From Streptomyces sp. NBC_01478 (GTDB lineage Bacteria > Actinomycetota > Actinomycetes > Streptomycetales > Streptomycetaceae): a stretch of 64,000 nt of DNA. The DNA is taken from NCBI RefSeq assembly GCF_036227225.1, contig NZ_CP109444.1, positions 930,001 through 994,000 on the forward strand, in the 5' to 3' direction. Below are positions 33,829 through 47,400 of the stretch, one piece after another. Position numbers and translations under genes: made by a program. Under the pieces are notes generated by a model. The model was not told where the DNA came from, did no database searches, and saw only the letters and a program-made list of their open reading frames with translations. Every line of letters begins with the position of its first letter. Position 1 is the stretch's first letter.

Positions 33829-35286
33829 TCAGGACTCGACCCCGGCCTCCTCCAGCTTGCCGGTGCGCTCGGGCTCTTCCTCGCTCGGCGCCGCCTGGCG
33901 TACGGCCGGGATCGCCGCCGCGACCAGGGCCGCGAGCAGGGCGACGCCGCCGCCGATGAGGAGACCCGTGCGGAAGCCGCCCTCGGAGGTGAAGGTGTAG
34001 CCACCGGCCGTGTTGGTCATCTGGGCCAGCACCACGCCGATCACCGCGGCGCCGATCGAGGTACCGAGGGAGCGCATGAGGGTGTTGAAGCCGTTGGCGG
34101 CCGCGGTCTCGGAGAGGGGGACCGAGCTCATGATGAGGGCGGGCATCGCGCCGTAGGCCAGGCCGACACCGCTGTTGATGACGATGCAGACGACCATGAG
34201 GCCCCAGGCGGAGCTCATCAGGCCCATCGACAGGGCGTAGCCGGCGGTGATGACCAGGACGCCGCTGATGAGGGTGAACTTCGGGCCGCGGGCGTTGGTG
34301 AGCTTTCCGCCGAGCGGGGAGACGATCATCATCATGATGCCGCCGGGGGCCATCCACAGGCCGGAGGCGAGCATCGACTGGCCCAGGCCGTAGCCGGTGG
34401 CCTCGGGGAACTGGAGCAGTTGCGGCACCACCAGCATGCTCGAGTACATGCCGACGCCGACGAAGACCGAGGCGATGTTGGTGATCAGGACCCGGGGCCG
34501 AGCGGTGGTGCGCAGGTCGATCAGCGGGTCACCGGTGCGCAGTTCCCACACGCCCCAGCCCAGGAAGGCCGCGATCGCGACGGTGAACAGGCCGAGGACG
34601 GTGGCCGAACCCCAGCCCCAGTCGGCACCCTTGGAGATGCCGAGCAGCAGGCAGACCAGACCGACGGCGAGACCGAGGGCGCCGGGGGCGTCGAAGCGCT
34701 GGCCCTTGGCGGCGGCCGGTACGTCCGGGATCAGGAACCAGATCAGCGCGGCGACGACCGCGGCCAGGGCGGCCGAACCCCAGAACAGGGCACGCCAGTC
34801 GGCGTACTGGGCGACGGCCGCGGCGATCGGCAGGCCGAGGCCGCCGCCGATGCCCATGGAGGCGCTGACCAGTGCGATGGAGGGGCTGAGCCGCTCCTGC
34901 GGTACGACGTCCCGCAGCAGGGCGATGCCCAGCGGGACCATACCCATGCCCATGCCCTGGAGACCGCGTCCGACGATCATCGGGACGACGGAGGAGGAGA
35001 GCGCGCAGACCACCGAGCCGACGATCAGGGGGACGGAGCAGGCGAGCAGCATGCGGCGCTTGCCCAGCAGGTCACCTAGGCGGCCGACGACCGGCACGCA
35101 GACGGCCGCCACCAGCAGGGTGGCCGTGATCACCCACGCGGCGTTCGAGGACGAGGTGTGCAGCATCTCCGGCAGATCGGCGATGAGCGGGGTGACCAGC
35201 GTCTGCATGATCGCGGCGGTGGTGCCGGCGAAGGCGAGCGTGGCGATCACGCCGCCTGCACGGGCTGAGGGCTGGGGGGCGTCCAT
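33829..35286 (-). CDS. MFS multidrug exporter (DHA2-like, 14 helices)
   Basis: 485 residues from ATG 35286 (GAGGAG 7 nt upstream). About 14 hydrophobic segments fit the DHA2 group. Signature motif A between helices 2 and 3 is GRLGDLLGKRRML, and motif C (antiporter type) is represented by GIGGGLGLPIAAAVAQ, with the WRALFWGSA block after it. The C-terminus is acidic (SEEEPERTGKLEEAG). It is divergent from a MarR gene, the usual arrangement for drug-inducible exporters. Confidence 0.92.
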   Translation of the reverse strand: MDAPQPSARAGGVIATLAFAGTTAAIMQTLVTPLIADLPEMLHTSSSNAAWVITATLLVAAVCVPVVGRLGDLLGKRRMLLACSVPLIVGSVVCALSSSVVPMIVGRGLQGMGMGMVPLGIALLRDVVPQERLSPSIALVSASMGIGGGLGLPIAAAVAQYADWRALFWGSAALAAVVAALIWFLIPDVPAAAKGQRFDAPGALGLAVGLVCLLLGISKGADWGWGSATVLGLFTVAIAAFLGWGVWELRTGDPLIDLRTTARPRVLITNIASVFVGVGMYSSMLVVPQLLQFPEATGYGLGQSMLASGLWMAPGGIMMMIVSPLGGKLTNARGPKFTLISGVLVITAGYALSMGLMSSAWGLMVVCIVINSGVGLAYGAMPALIMSSVPLSETAAANGFNTLMRSLGTSIGAAVIGVVLAQMTNTAGGYTFTSEGGFRTGLLIGGGVALLAALVAAAIPAVRQAAPSEEEPERTGKLEEAGVES

Positions 35287-35463
35287 GACGGGACTCCTCG
35301 GCATGTCTGTTCAGTCGGAACGTGAAGGAATATGCATCGTACACATCGTATGTATCAGCCATGTGATGGGGATGATGCATAACGTCGTGCGAGGATGGGC
35401 CCGGCCGCACCGAACCGCGGGACCCGGCGGCGGCATCGGCAGGAAGCAGGAGGCAGCGGACCG

Positions 35464-35919
35464 ATGGACAGGCGCACGCGCGAGGTCGAGTACGAGCAGA
35501 TGCTCCTCAGCCGGCACGGACTGCTCGCGCAGAAGGGCGGGCGCCGCAAGGACGGTGTGCTGGAGCGCAGTGCCTACATCCTGCTGAGCCGGATCCGCGT
35601 CCAAGGGCCCATGTCCATCGGCGAGTTGAGCGACGCCTTCGGTCTCGACACGTCCACGCTCAACCGGCAGACGGCAGCGGCCATGCGGTCCGGCCTGGTG
35701 GAGCGCATCCCCGACCCGCAGGGCGGCATGGCCCGCAAGTTCCGCATCACGGACCTGGGCGCACGGATGCTCGACGAGGAGCGCGAGGGTCTCGTCCGGT
35801 CCCTGGACCAGATCATGGACGACTGGTCGGACGAGGACATCGACGCCTTCGCGGCTTTTCTACGACGCTTCAACACCGACATCGAGCGGATCGGCGGGCG
35901 TCCCTGGCCACGGCCGTGA
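35464..35919 (+). CDS. MarR-family regulator of the adjacent exporter
   Basis: 151 residues. The winged helix is GPMSIGELSDAFGLDTSTLNRQTAAAMRSGLVERIPDP, with the wing ARKFRITDLGARML, and helical ends form the dimer. AGGAGG lies 11 nt upstream. The 177-bp divergent region contains a direct repeat of CATCGTA near 35335-35352 and AT-rich sequence, likely operator material. It presumably represses the MFS gene. Confidence 0.92.
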   Translation: MDRRTREVEYEQMLLSRHGLLAQKGGRRKDGVLERSAYILLSRIRVQGPMSIGELSDAFGLDTSTLNRQTAAAMRSGLVERIPDPQGGMARKFRITDLGARMLDEEREGLVRSLDQIMDDWSDEDIDAFAAFLRRFNTDIERIGGRPWPRP

Positions 35920-35951
35920 GCCCCGCCCCGTGACAACTCACGGGGCGGGGC
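35920..35951. terminator. Bidirectional terminator
   Basis: GCCCCGCCCCGTGA and TCACGGGGCGGGGC form a perfect 14-bp stem with a CAAC loop. It lies between the convergent MarR and LAETG genes. Confidence 0.92.
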
Positions 35952-35978
35952 GGTCAGTTCACGCCGGGCGTGCCTGTG

Positions 35979-36896
35979 TCAGGAGGAGCGGCGGGCGCGG
36001 CCGGCCGCGTAGACGCCACCGGCGCCCAGGGCGATCACGAGGGCGGCACCGCCCGCTATGAGGCCGACCGGTGCGCTGGAACCGGTCTCCGCCAGCGGCT
36101 GCTTGCCACCGTTGGGCGTCGCCTTCGGAGAGGGTGAGGGCGTCGACGTCAGCGGCGGGACGTGCGCGGAGGTGGGAGGTGTCGTCGACGGCTTGGGGCT
36201 GGCCGGCGGGGTCGACTCCTCGGCGGGAGGCGTGCTGTCGGCCGGGGTCCCCGGCGTCTCCGGCGGGGCCGAGGCCGGCTGGGTCGGCGTCGGGGTGGGC
36301 GACTCGGGCGTGCTCGGGGTGCACTCCTTGTCGCCGCCGTTCCAGGCCGCGATGAGGTGGTACGGCGTCATGATGTTGTCGGGCTGGTACGGAAGGGGAC
36401 CGTGACCCTCGCCCGTGCCGCCGTCGTAGGTGACGTCGTCGCCGTACAGGTCGATCTGGCCGTAGCAGTCGGGCGACTTGACCTTCAGTTGCTGCCAGGT
36501 GTCCTGCGAGCCCGCGACGTCCTTGGCGGTGAGGTACACCGTGGCCTTGTCGACCATGGCCTGGTGGCCGGAGGTGTACCAGTTGGGGCCTTCGGCGGTG
36601 TACTCGGCGAGCGAGACGGGGTACTTGCAGCTGTCACCGACGCTCTGGTCGGGGGCCAGCCGGACCTCGACGGTGCCGGGGATGGTGTCCCACTGGAGGA
36701 ACCCGCCCTGCGAGGTCCAGTCCGCGCCGACAACGTTTCCATCGGCGCCGACGATGCGGTACTGCACGGTGGCGGACTGGCAGGCGTCGGAGTCGGTGGC
36801 GCTCGCCGGGCCGGCCGCGAGCACGGGCGCGGCGGCGGCGACGAAGGCGGTGGCTGCGAGGGCGGACAGGGATCGGAGGTGGTGCGAACGTGACAA
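35979..36896 (-). CDS. LAETG-anchored secreted surface protein
   Basis: 305 residues from TTG 36896 (GAGG 6-7 nt upstream); longer starts give implausible sequence. The signal peptide is SRSHHLRSLSALAATAF to about GPASATD. The middle domain (about 35-210) has five or six cysteines and many aromatic residues; no named family was recognised. A Pro/Thr/Ser-rich stalk (210-270) is followed by the sorting signal LAETG, a hydrophobic helix and RARRSS. LAxTG is the class E sortase motif of streptomycetes, so it is covalently attached to the wall. In its leader, GCTTCGCT (37002-37009) can pair with AGCGAAGC (37022-37029). Confidence 0.88.
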   Translation of the reverse strand: MSRSHHLRSLSALAATAFVAAAAPVLAAGPASATDSDACQSATVQYRIVGADGNVVGADWTSQGGFLQWDTIPGTVEVRLAPDQSVGDSCKYPVSLAEYTAEGPNWYTSGHQAMVDKATVYLTAKDVAGSQDTWQQLKVKSPDCYGQIDLYGDDVTYDGGTGEGHGPLPYQPDNIMTPYHLIAAWNGGDKECTPSTPESPTPTPTQPASAPPETPGTPADSTPPAEESTPPASPKPSTTPPTSAHVPPLTSTPSPSPKATPNGGKQPLAETGSSAPVGLIAGGAALVIALGAGGVYAAGRARRSS

Positions 36897-37094
36897 AGTG
36901 AGCCTCGACGATGGTGAAAGGTGTGGGAGGTGGCAGAGCGCGAGCGGCGGGCGCACGAAGGGAAACGATCGAGGGCGTGCGCGACCGGACCGCTCGCAGG
37001 CGCTTCGCTCAGCAAAGGCACAGCGAAGCAAGCTGAATTCTTGTCACCTTTCACAACTCCCGTCAATCCTTCACCAGTTGGCCACAGGTCAAGA

Positions 37095-38569
37095 TCAGGG
37101 CACGATCGTGACGAGGTGCCAGCGCAGTCCCTCCAACTCGACGTACAGGCCGGGGTCGAGGAGTTCGTCGCCGTCCCGGTCGTAGGTCAAGTCGGCGAGC
37201 AGGTCGGTGAGTTGGCGGGGGCCGCCGCCGAGATCCGTCCACGGGAGGCGGACGCGGCCCTGGGCGGGCTGTTCGGAGAGGTTGACGACGACGAGGTGAC
37301 GGCCGGCCTCCGTGGTCCAGGACCAGGCGACCAGGTTCTCGTGGGTGGGGTTGTCCGGCCAGCCGGTGCAGTCGAGCAACTGCCACTCGCCGCCCGTGCG
37401 CATGCCGGAGGCGGCGACCGCGGCGAGCAACTGGTGGTGGAACGCGAGGAGTTCCTTGTCGACGGGCTCCTCCGGCCGGCGGGAGAGGAAGACCGGCGGG
37501 CGTACCCGTCGCCCCTCGAACTGACCCTCGTGCCAGAGGGTCGCGCCGGGCAGCGTCGCGATGGTGACCGCCGCCGCCCGTTCCCGCTCGGGTGACAGCG
37601 TGGCGGCGGCCCGGGGTTCGTCGTGGTTCTCCAGGAAGCGGACCAGGCCGCGCTGGTAGCCGAGGTCGGCCCGCAGATGGCCGCGCACCGAGTCCGCGCC
37701 CTCGTGCAGCAGCCGGTCGTAGAGCCGTTTGTCGTAGCAGTGGTCGAACCCCTGCTGCTGGAGGGCCCATTCGAGGTCCCAGTAGGCCTCGGCGACGAAG
37801 AGGAGGTCGGGGTGGCGCTCACGGACCCGCGGGACGACGTACGGCCAGAAGTCCTCGGCCGGTGCCGTGCCCGCGCGTCCGCCCCAGGTCTTCGCGAACA
37901 CGTCGGTCATCAGCAGCATGGCCATGTCGCAGCGCACGCCGTCCGCCTGGTCGCCGATCGAGGCCAGGGTGTCGACGGCCGCCGTCCGCAACTCCTCGCT
38001 GAAGGCGTTGAGTTGGACGACGTCGGGCCAGGGCGGGAAGTAGGGGTCGCGGCCCCGGGCGAAGACCTTGCCGCCGGCTTCCAGGAAGGCGGCGGGGTCA
38101 CGGGCCAGGTCGTCCGGGGTGCCCTGGACCAGGCAGCCGGGGCGTTCGGTCAGCCAGGGGTGGTCGGGGGCGACGTGGTTGGGGACGTAGTCGAGGATCA
38201 ACCGGAGGCCACGCGAGGCCAGTTGGGCGCGCGCCTGCGCCAGTCCCTCCGGGCCGCCCAGGGAGGCGTCCACGGCGTAGTTCCGGACGCAGTACGGCGA
38301 TCCGGCCACGTCCTCGGGGCGGAGGTCGGGCAGTGCCGCGCGGAACGACTCCTGGAGCGAGGCGTCGCGCAGTGCGATCTCCAGTCCGGCCGGGCTGCGT
38401 TCCCACACGCCCATCAGCCAGACGGCGTCCACGCCGGCGAGCGCGACCTCGTCCCAGGCGGGCGCGGGCACCTCGCCGAGGGTGATCGGGCGGCCGTAGC
38501 GGCGGCTCAACTCCCCCAGCCAGACGATGGTGTTGATCTCGTAGATCACCGGGTGCTCGGGCCAGGCGG

Positions 38570-38573
<4 letters not shown>
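37095..38573 (-). CDS. GH13 alpha-amylase-family glycosidase
   Basis: 492 residues. All catalytic residues of GH13 are present: region I DYVPNH (128-133), the nucleophile Asp216 in DGVRCDMAML, the acid/base Glu262 in LFVAEAYW and Asp318 in LENHDEPR. The C-terminal all-beta domain ends at residue 492. There is no signal peptide, so it is cytoplasmic. Its ATG overlaps the GH63 stop (ATGA), so the two are co-translated and probably act on the same sugar. Product and substrate are not clear; a trehalose, sucrose or glucosylglycerate role is possible. Confidence 0.93.
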
Positions 38574-41273
<2,700 letters not shown>

Positions 41274-41290
<17 letters not shown>

Positions 41291-42542
41291 CGTGTGTCCT
41301 CCCCTTGGCCCGACCCATTCCCCCAGACTCGGGTGTCCCGGACCCGACGGCAACACGAACACCCGGGCGGAGGACGTCGGTACCCGTCAGGAACACCGCG
41401 ACGGCGAGCAGCAGAGCCGCCGTTGCCGCGACCGGCGGCACCAGGAACGCTCCGGCACTGCCGTGGCGGTCGGCGAGATACCCGGCCAGGACCTGCCCGG
41501 TCGCGGTGCCGAGCGGTCCGCCCGCGCACAGGATCGTCAGGGCGACGGTCGCCCGGTCGGCGGGCGCGAGCCGTTCGGTGAGGGCGTAGAGGCTGATCAG
41601 GTACGGGGCGACGGTCACGCCGGCCACGGTCATGGCCGTAGGAAGGGCCTGCAGTCTGTCCCCCACGGCCAGGGTGAGCGTGCCCAGCAGCAGGGTCGCC
41701 GCGAAGGTCAGGTACCGGTGGCGGAGGGTGAAGCGCGCGGGGAGCCAGGCGCAGGCGGCGCCGGCCAGGGCGCTGCCGATGCCGAAGAGGGCGTAGAGGA
41801 GTCCGGCGCTGTCCGGGTGTCCGCTGTCGTTGGCGTAGGCGGTGACGCCGGTCTGGGCGGCGCCGAACACCGCGCCCATCGCGGCCATGGCCAGGAACAT
41901 GGCGGCAAGTGGCATGCGTGGCAGGGGAGTTCGCGGGGCGTGCGAGCTCTGCCGGTGCTCGGCGCCTCCTGGGGCCAGGGACAGGGCGAAGGGCAGGGCG
42001 GCCAGGACGAGGAGGGCGATGGCGGCCGTGGTCGGCGCTGTCGGGCCGAGGGAGGTGAGCAGTCCGACGAGCGCGGGTCCGGCGACGAAGCTGATCTCTT
42101 CGACGGTCGCCTCGTACGAGAGGGCGGTGGGTATGAGGTCGGCCCGGTCGCGGGCGTGGAGCAGGCGTGACCAGTGGACCCGTACCAGGGCGCCGACCGG
42201 GGGTTGGGTGAGTCCTGCCAGAGCTGCCGCGACGATCATGCTCGCGCGGCCGGTGTGGCTCGCCGCGATGAGGCCGGTCAGGGCGGCGGCGTTGGCGAGT
42301 GCGGTGACCGTGCCGACGCGGCGGTGGCCGTGCCGGTCGGCCAAGGACCCGGAGATCGGACCGCCGAGCGCGTTGGCGATGCCCTGGGCCGCCGCAGCGA
42401 GTCCGGCGAAGGCGTAACTGCCGGAGGCGGCCTGCACGAGGACGAGCGTCGCGAGGGACGAGGTGGCGTAGGGAAGGCGGGCGAGGAACCCCAGCGGGAA
42501 GAAGGCGGCGCCGGGAACGCGGAGAAGGGATCGGTACGCCAT
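41274..42542 (-). CDS. MFS transporter linked to the GH63/GH13 operon
   Basis: 422 residues with about 12 membrane helices. The helix 2-3 loop is GSLADRHGHRRVG, the MFS motif A variant, and the second-half equivalent is AGYLADRHGSAG. The last 30 residues are charged and cytoplasmic (GRTHDGDER). Its 3' end overlaps the start of the GH63 gene, so the three genes form one operon and it may carry the oligosaccharide or an end product. The weak upstream ribosome binding site makes the exact start uncertain. Confidence 0.88.
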
Positions 42543-42629
42543 CGGCGTCTCCCATGAGCAGCTTGGAGAGACGCGCTACCCAGCCACCGGCGCGTTGACG
42601 ATCCCGATTCTGCCGCGCAGCCTAGCCGC

Positions 42630-43286
42630 TCACTCCGCCGCGTGGTCCCCATAGGCCGTGACGGACAGGAAGCGGACGGGGAGTTCGATCAGTTCCTGGG
42701 GACCGTGCGCGCCCTCGCCGTCGAGCTGGAGGGCGTCGCCGGGGCGCATGGTGTAGGCCGCCTCTCCGTGGCCGTAGAGCATGACGCCTTCGAGCATGTA
42801 GAGCAGTTCGGTGCCGGGGTGCTGGAAGAGGGGGAAGACCTCGCTGGACTCGGTGAGGGTGACCAGGACGGCTTCCATGCGTTTGTGGGGGCCGCGCAGG
42901 GCGCCGAGGAGTTCGTAGAGGTGGCCGACGCGGCTGCCGCGGCGGATGATCTGGGCGCCGTGGCCCGCGGGGACGTAGACGGCCTCGCGTTCGGTGTCCA
43001 CGCCCCGGAAGAGGGCCGTCACCGGGACGTTCAGGCCTGTGGCGAGGCGGCCGAGAGTGGTGAGGCTGCAGGAAGTGTGCGCGTTCTCGATTTTGGAGAG
43101 CATCGCTTTCGAGATGCCGACCCGGGCCGCCATCTCCGCGACCGACAGACCGGCCGCGATCCGGTAGCGGCGCACCTGGCGGGCGATCGCGGTCTCCAGG
43201 TCCACCGGCCCGTCGACCTGTTCGGGGGTGATCTCCCGGTCGGGCAGTGCGGCTGCCTGGTCGTGGTCGGTGCCCATGGCGGTCAT
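42630..43286 (-). CDS. XRE-family HTH regulator with C-terminal cupin
   Basis: 218 residues. The Cro/C1-type HTH (about 35-90) reads IARQVRRYRIAAGLSVAEMAARVGISKAMLSKIENAHTSCSLTTLGRLATGLNVPVTALF. The C-terminal cupin 2 domain (about 125-215) has HPGTELLYMLEGVMLYGHGEAAYTMRPGDALQLDGEGAHGP, with His and Glu residues placed for a ligand or metal. It follows the flavin oxidase gene (45 nt away, same strand) and is the last gene of the amine operon, so it is the probable local regulator, sensing an amino-acid or amine-type ligand. ATG 43277 is an alternative start. Confidence 0.92.
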   Translation of the reverse strand: MTAMGTDHDQAAALPDREITPEQVDGPVDLETAIARQVRRYRIAAGLSVAEMAARVGISKAMLSKIENAHTSCSLTTLGRLATGLNVPVTALFRGVDTEREAVYVPAGHGAQIIRRGSRVGHLYELLGALRGPHKRMEAVLVTLTESSEVFPLFQHPGTELLYMLEGVMLYGHGEAAYTMRPGDALQLDGEGAHGPQELIELPVRFLSVTAYGDHAAE

Positions 43287-43330
43287 TCTGCCTGATGGGC
43301 GTGTGTTCGCCGGGAGTTGCGGGTCGGGGG

Positions 43331-44421
43331 TCATCGGCCCAGCGCGAATCGTGGGTGGGGTTCGGCGCGGCCCAGGGCGAGGTCGGCGGCCATCGCGCCG
43401 ATGAGTGGCGTGAACTTGGCGCCGTGGCCCGAGCACGGGGAGACGACGACGAAGGGGCCGGTGCGGTCCAGGACGAAGTCCTCGTCGGGGGTGGTGGTGT
43501 AGAGGCAGCTCGCCTCGGCCACGGGTGTGGGGTCGAGGCCTGGGAGGGTGCGTTCCACCCACGCGGTGACCTTGTCGCGGGAGGCGGGATCGACGTTTCC
43601 GGTGCGGGTGTCGGCGGTGGTGGGAGTGCCCTCGTCGTGCTGGGCGACCTTGTATGCCGGGAGCGGTCCGCCGTCGCTGCCGGAGGGTAGGCCGTAGAGG
43701 TTGAGCCGGTCCTGGTGGACGAACACCGGCCACGCGGTCGCCCCGGGGGTGCTGCGGCGGAAGTGGAAGACCTGCTGCTGGGTCACCTGGAGGGGCGGGA
43801 GGGGATCCAAGATGCCCAGCGGGGCGGCGAGTTGGGGCAGCCAGGCGCCGGACGCGACAACGACGGTGTCGGCTACGACAGTTGGGCCGTCCGTGCGCAG
43901 CTCCACCCTGCCGTCGTCGCGGATGTCCGCGCCGGTGACACGGACGCCGGTGAGGACGCGGGCGCCCAGGTCGGCGGCCCGTCGTACGGCGGCGGCCACC
44001 GTCGCGTCGGCGTCGATCGTGCCCGCGTCCGGTTGGTGCAGCACGGGTCCGTCGAAGCGGAACTGCGGCCAGCGGTCGGTCGCTTCGGCGGCGGGCAGCA
44101 GCTCGTGCGGTACGGCGGCCGCCGCCAGGATGTCCGCGATGGTCTCCGGGTGACGGCTCGCGCCGAAGTCCAACCCCCCGGAGATGCGCAGCAGTTGGGT
44201 ACCGGTGTCGTGTTCCAGTTCCTGCCAGAGTTCGCGGGCCTCGCCGGTCAGCCGGACGTAGAGGGGGTCGGCGTAGGCGCGGCGGTAGATGCGTGAACTG
44301 CCGTGGGAGCTGCCGTACTTGTGGCCGACGTCGTACGCCTCCACGAGGGTGACCTCGTGGCCCTGCCGGGCGAGTTGCCAGGCCGTGGCCGCGCCCATCA
44401 GGCCCGCGCCGACGACGGCGA

Positions 44422-44425
<4 letters not shown>
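43331..44425 (-). CDS. FAD-dependent monomeric sarcosine/N-methyltryptophan oxidase-like enzyme
   Basis: 364 residues, close to monomeric sarcosine oxidase and N-methyltryptophan oxidase. The dinucleotide-binding AVVGAGLMGAATAWQLA is at the N-terminus, and GSSHGSSRIYRRAY gives the flavin/substrate Arg region. Cys307 in EASCLYTTTPDEDF lies where the family binds FAD covalently. Lys259 in AYKVAQHDEG matches the oxygen-activating Lys. The enzyme should oxidise an N-methyl or other secondary amino acid. Its GTG overlaps the upstream stop (GTGA). In this operon it could replace the four-subunit N-methylglutamate dehydrogenase. Confidence 0.93.
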
Positions 44426-45795
<1,370 letters not shown>

Positions 45796-45811
45796 GGCGG
45801 ATGCAACTCCC

Positions 45812-46504
45812 TCAGTACGCCGTCGAGTTGTCGGCCTTGAAGTGGTAGAGCTGCCGGGCCGAGCCGTAGCGGCGGAAGGCGGCCGGGTCCGCGTCGAAGT
45901 CCGCCGCCTTCAGCAACTCGGCCAGTTCCGCGCGGTGTTCGTCCCGCAGCTCCTTCTCCACGCAGTCCGCGCCGAGGGACTTGACCGTGCCTCTGACGTA
46001 GAGACGGGCCTCGTAGAGGGAGTCACCAAGGGCGTCACCCGCGTCGCCGCAGACCACCAGCCGTCCCGCCTGTCCCATGAACGCGCTCATGTGGCCGACG
46101 TTCCCACCCACGACGATGTCCACGCCCTTCATCGAAATCCCGCACCGGGCGGCCGCGTTGCCCTCGATCACCAGCAGTCCGCCGTGCGCGGTGGCCCCGG
46201 CGGACTGGGAGGCGTCGCCGCGCACCCGGACGGTGCCGGACATCATGTTCTCGGCGACACCCACTCCGGCGTTGCCGTGCACGGTGACCGAGGCGTGCTG
46301 GTTCATGCCGGCGCAGTAGTAGCCGACGTGGCCCTCGATGTCGACGGTCACCTCGTCCCTGAGACCGCAGGCGACGCTGTGCGCGCCCCTGGGGTTCAAC
46401 ACCCGCCAGGACGGGGCCGGTCGTGGGGCGTGCAGCGCCTGGTTGAGATCGCGGACGGGGGAGGTCGCGAGGTCCACCACCGCCGCCTCGGTCAGCGCCG
46501 CCAT
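45812..46504 (-). CDS. GXGXG-domain subunit (mgsB/glxC type)
   Basis: 230 residues of right-handed beta-helix like the C-terminal domain of glutamate synthase large subunit. Repeated turns contain Gly-x-Gly-x-Gly-like patterns: HGNAGVGVAENMMSGTVRVRGDASQSAGATAHGG, VIEGNAAARCGISMKGVDIVVGGNVGHMSAFMGQAG and VVCGDAGDALGDSLYEARLYVRG. It is a structural subunit with the FMN and amidotransferase proteins. GAGG lies 8 nt ahead of ATG 46504. Its start overlaps the end of the amidotransferase gene by 13 bp. Confidence 0.92.
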   Translation of the reverse strand: MAALTEAAVVDLATSPVRDLNQALHAPRPAPSWRVLNPRGAHSVACGLRDEVTVDIEGHVGYYCAGMNQHASVTVHGNAGVGVAENMMSGTVRVRGDASQSAGATAHGGLLVIEGNAAARCGISMKGVDIVVGGNVGHMSAFMGQAGRLVVCGDAGDALGDSLYEARLYVRGTVKSLGADCVEKELRDEHRAELAELLKAADFDADPAAFRRYGSARQLYHFKADNSTAY

Positions 46505-47367
46505 ACGTACACCTCTTCCGGCTCGGGTTCGAAGATGCGGGCGTGCTCGATGCCCGGCAGGACGTCCAGGGCGCGGTACTCGGAGGCCATCGCCACCCAG
46601 GCGTCGGTCTCGGCGACCAGCGCGGGCTTGCAGGCGATGGCGTCGCGGACCACCGCGAAGGAGTCGGCCGTGGAGACCAGCAGCGTGTAGAAACCGTCGA
46701 AGCGCTCGCACAGCAGCCGCAGCGCCTTCTCCAGGTCGGTGCCGCGGGCGAGGTGGTGGGCGACGAAGCGGGCGCCGACCTCGGAGTCGTTCTCGCTGTC
46801 GAACTCCACTCCCTGGGCACGCAGTTCGCGCCGGATGGTGGCGTGGTTGGCGAACGACCCGTTGTGGACCAGGCATTGACCGGGGCCGACGGAGAACGGG
46901 TGCGCGCCTTCGGGGGTGACCGCCGACTCCGTCGCCATCCGGGTGTGGCCGACGCCCTGGTAGCCGGTCACAGTGGCGAGCCCGAAGGACTCGGCCAACT
47001 CGACCGGATTCCCGGTGCCCTTGAGGACGGCGAACCGCTCCCCCGAGCCGATGACGGTGGCCTGCGGCAGCGCGGTCGCGACGGTGGCGAGCAACTCGGG
47101 TACGGGGATGTCCGCGTGGACCACCGTCGTGGCGTCGGCCGCGACAACCACCGCGTCGGGCAAGGCGGTTGACGCCTCCTCGGGGGTGACGCCCAGTAGG
47201 GAGACGACGGCGCGCCCGGGTGGCGACAGGCGCGGGTCGCCGTAGACCGCGACCCCCGCCGAGTCCGGGCCGCGTTCCACGACCTGGCCCAGCATCGCGG
47301 TGAGCAGTTCACCGAGCCGGGGTTCGAGCGCGGGCTCCCGCAGATGGAGCCCGACGATTCCGCACAT
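46492..47367 (-). CDS. Class II glutamine amidotransferase subunit (mgsA/glxB type)
   Basis: 291 residues. The mature enzyme begins MCGIVGLH with Cys2 as the N-terminal nucleophile after Met removal. Other family features are RGPDSAGVAVYG, GHTRMATESAVTPEGAHPF and CLVHNGSFANHATIRRELRAQG, and NDSEVGARFVAHHL. In glutamate synthase this domain hydrolyses glutamine; in N-methylglutamate synthase the corresponding subunit hydrolyses gamma-glutamylmethylamide and channels methylamine. It lies next to a glutamine-synthetase-like gene that could make that substrate. Confidence 0.93.
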   Translation of the reverse strand: MCGIVGLHLREPALEPRLGELLTAMLGQVVERGPDSAGVAVYGDPRLSPPGRAVVSLLGVTPEEASTALPDAVVVAADATTVVHADIPVPELLATVATALPQATVIGSGERFAVLKGTGNPVELAESFGLATVTGYQGVGHTRMATESAVTPEGAHPFSVGPGQCLVHNGSFANHATIRRELRAQGVEFDSENDSEVGARFVAHHLARGTDLEKALRLLCERFDGFYTLLVSTADSFAVVRDAIACKPALVAETDAWVAMASEYRALDVLPGIEHARIFEPEPEEVYVWRR

Positions 47368-47400
47368 GCGGCTCTCCTCTCCCGAGGGTCGGGGGACGGG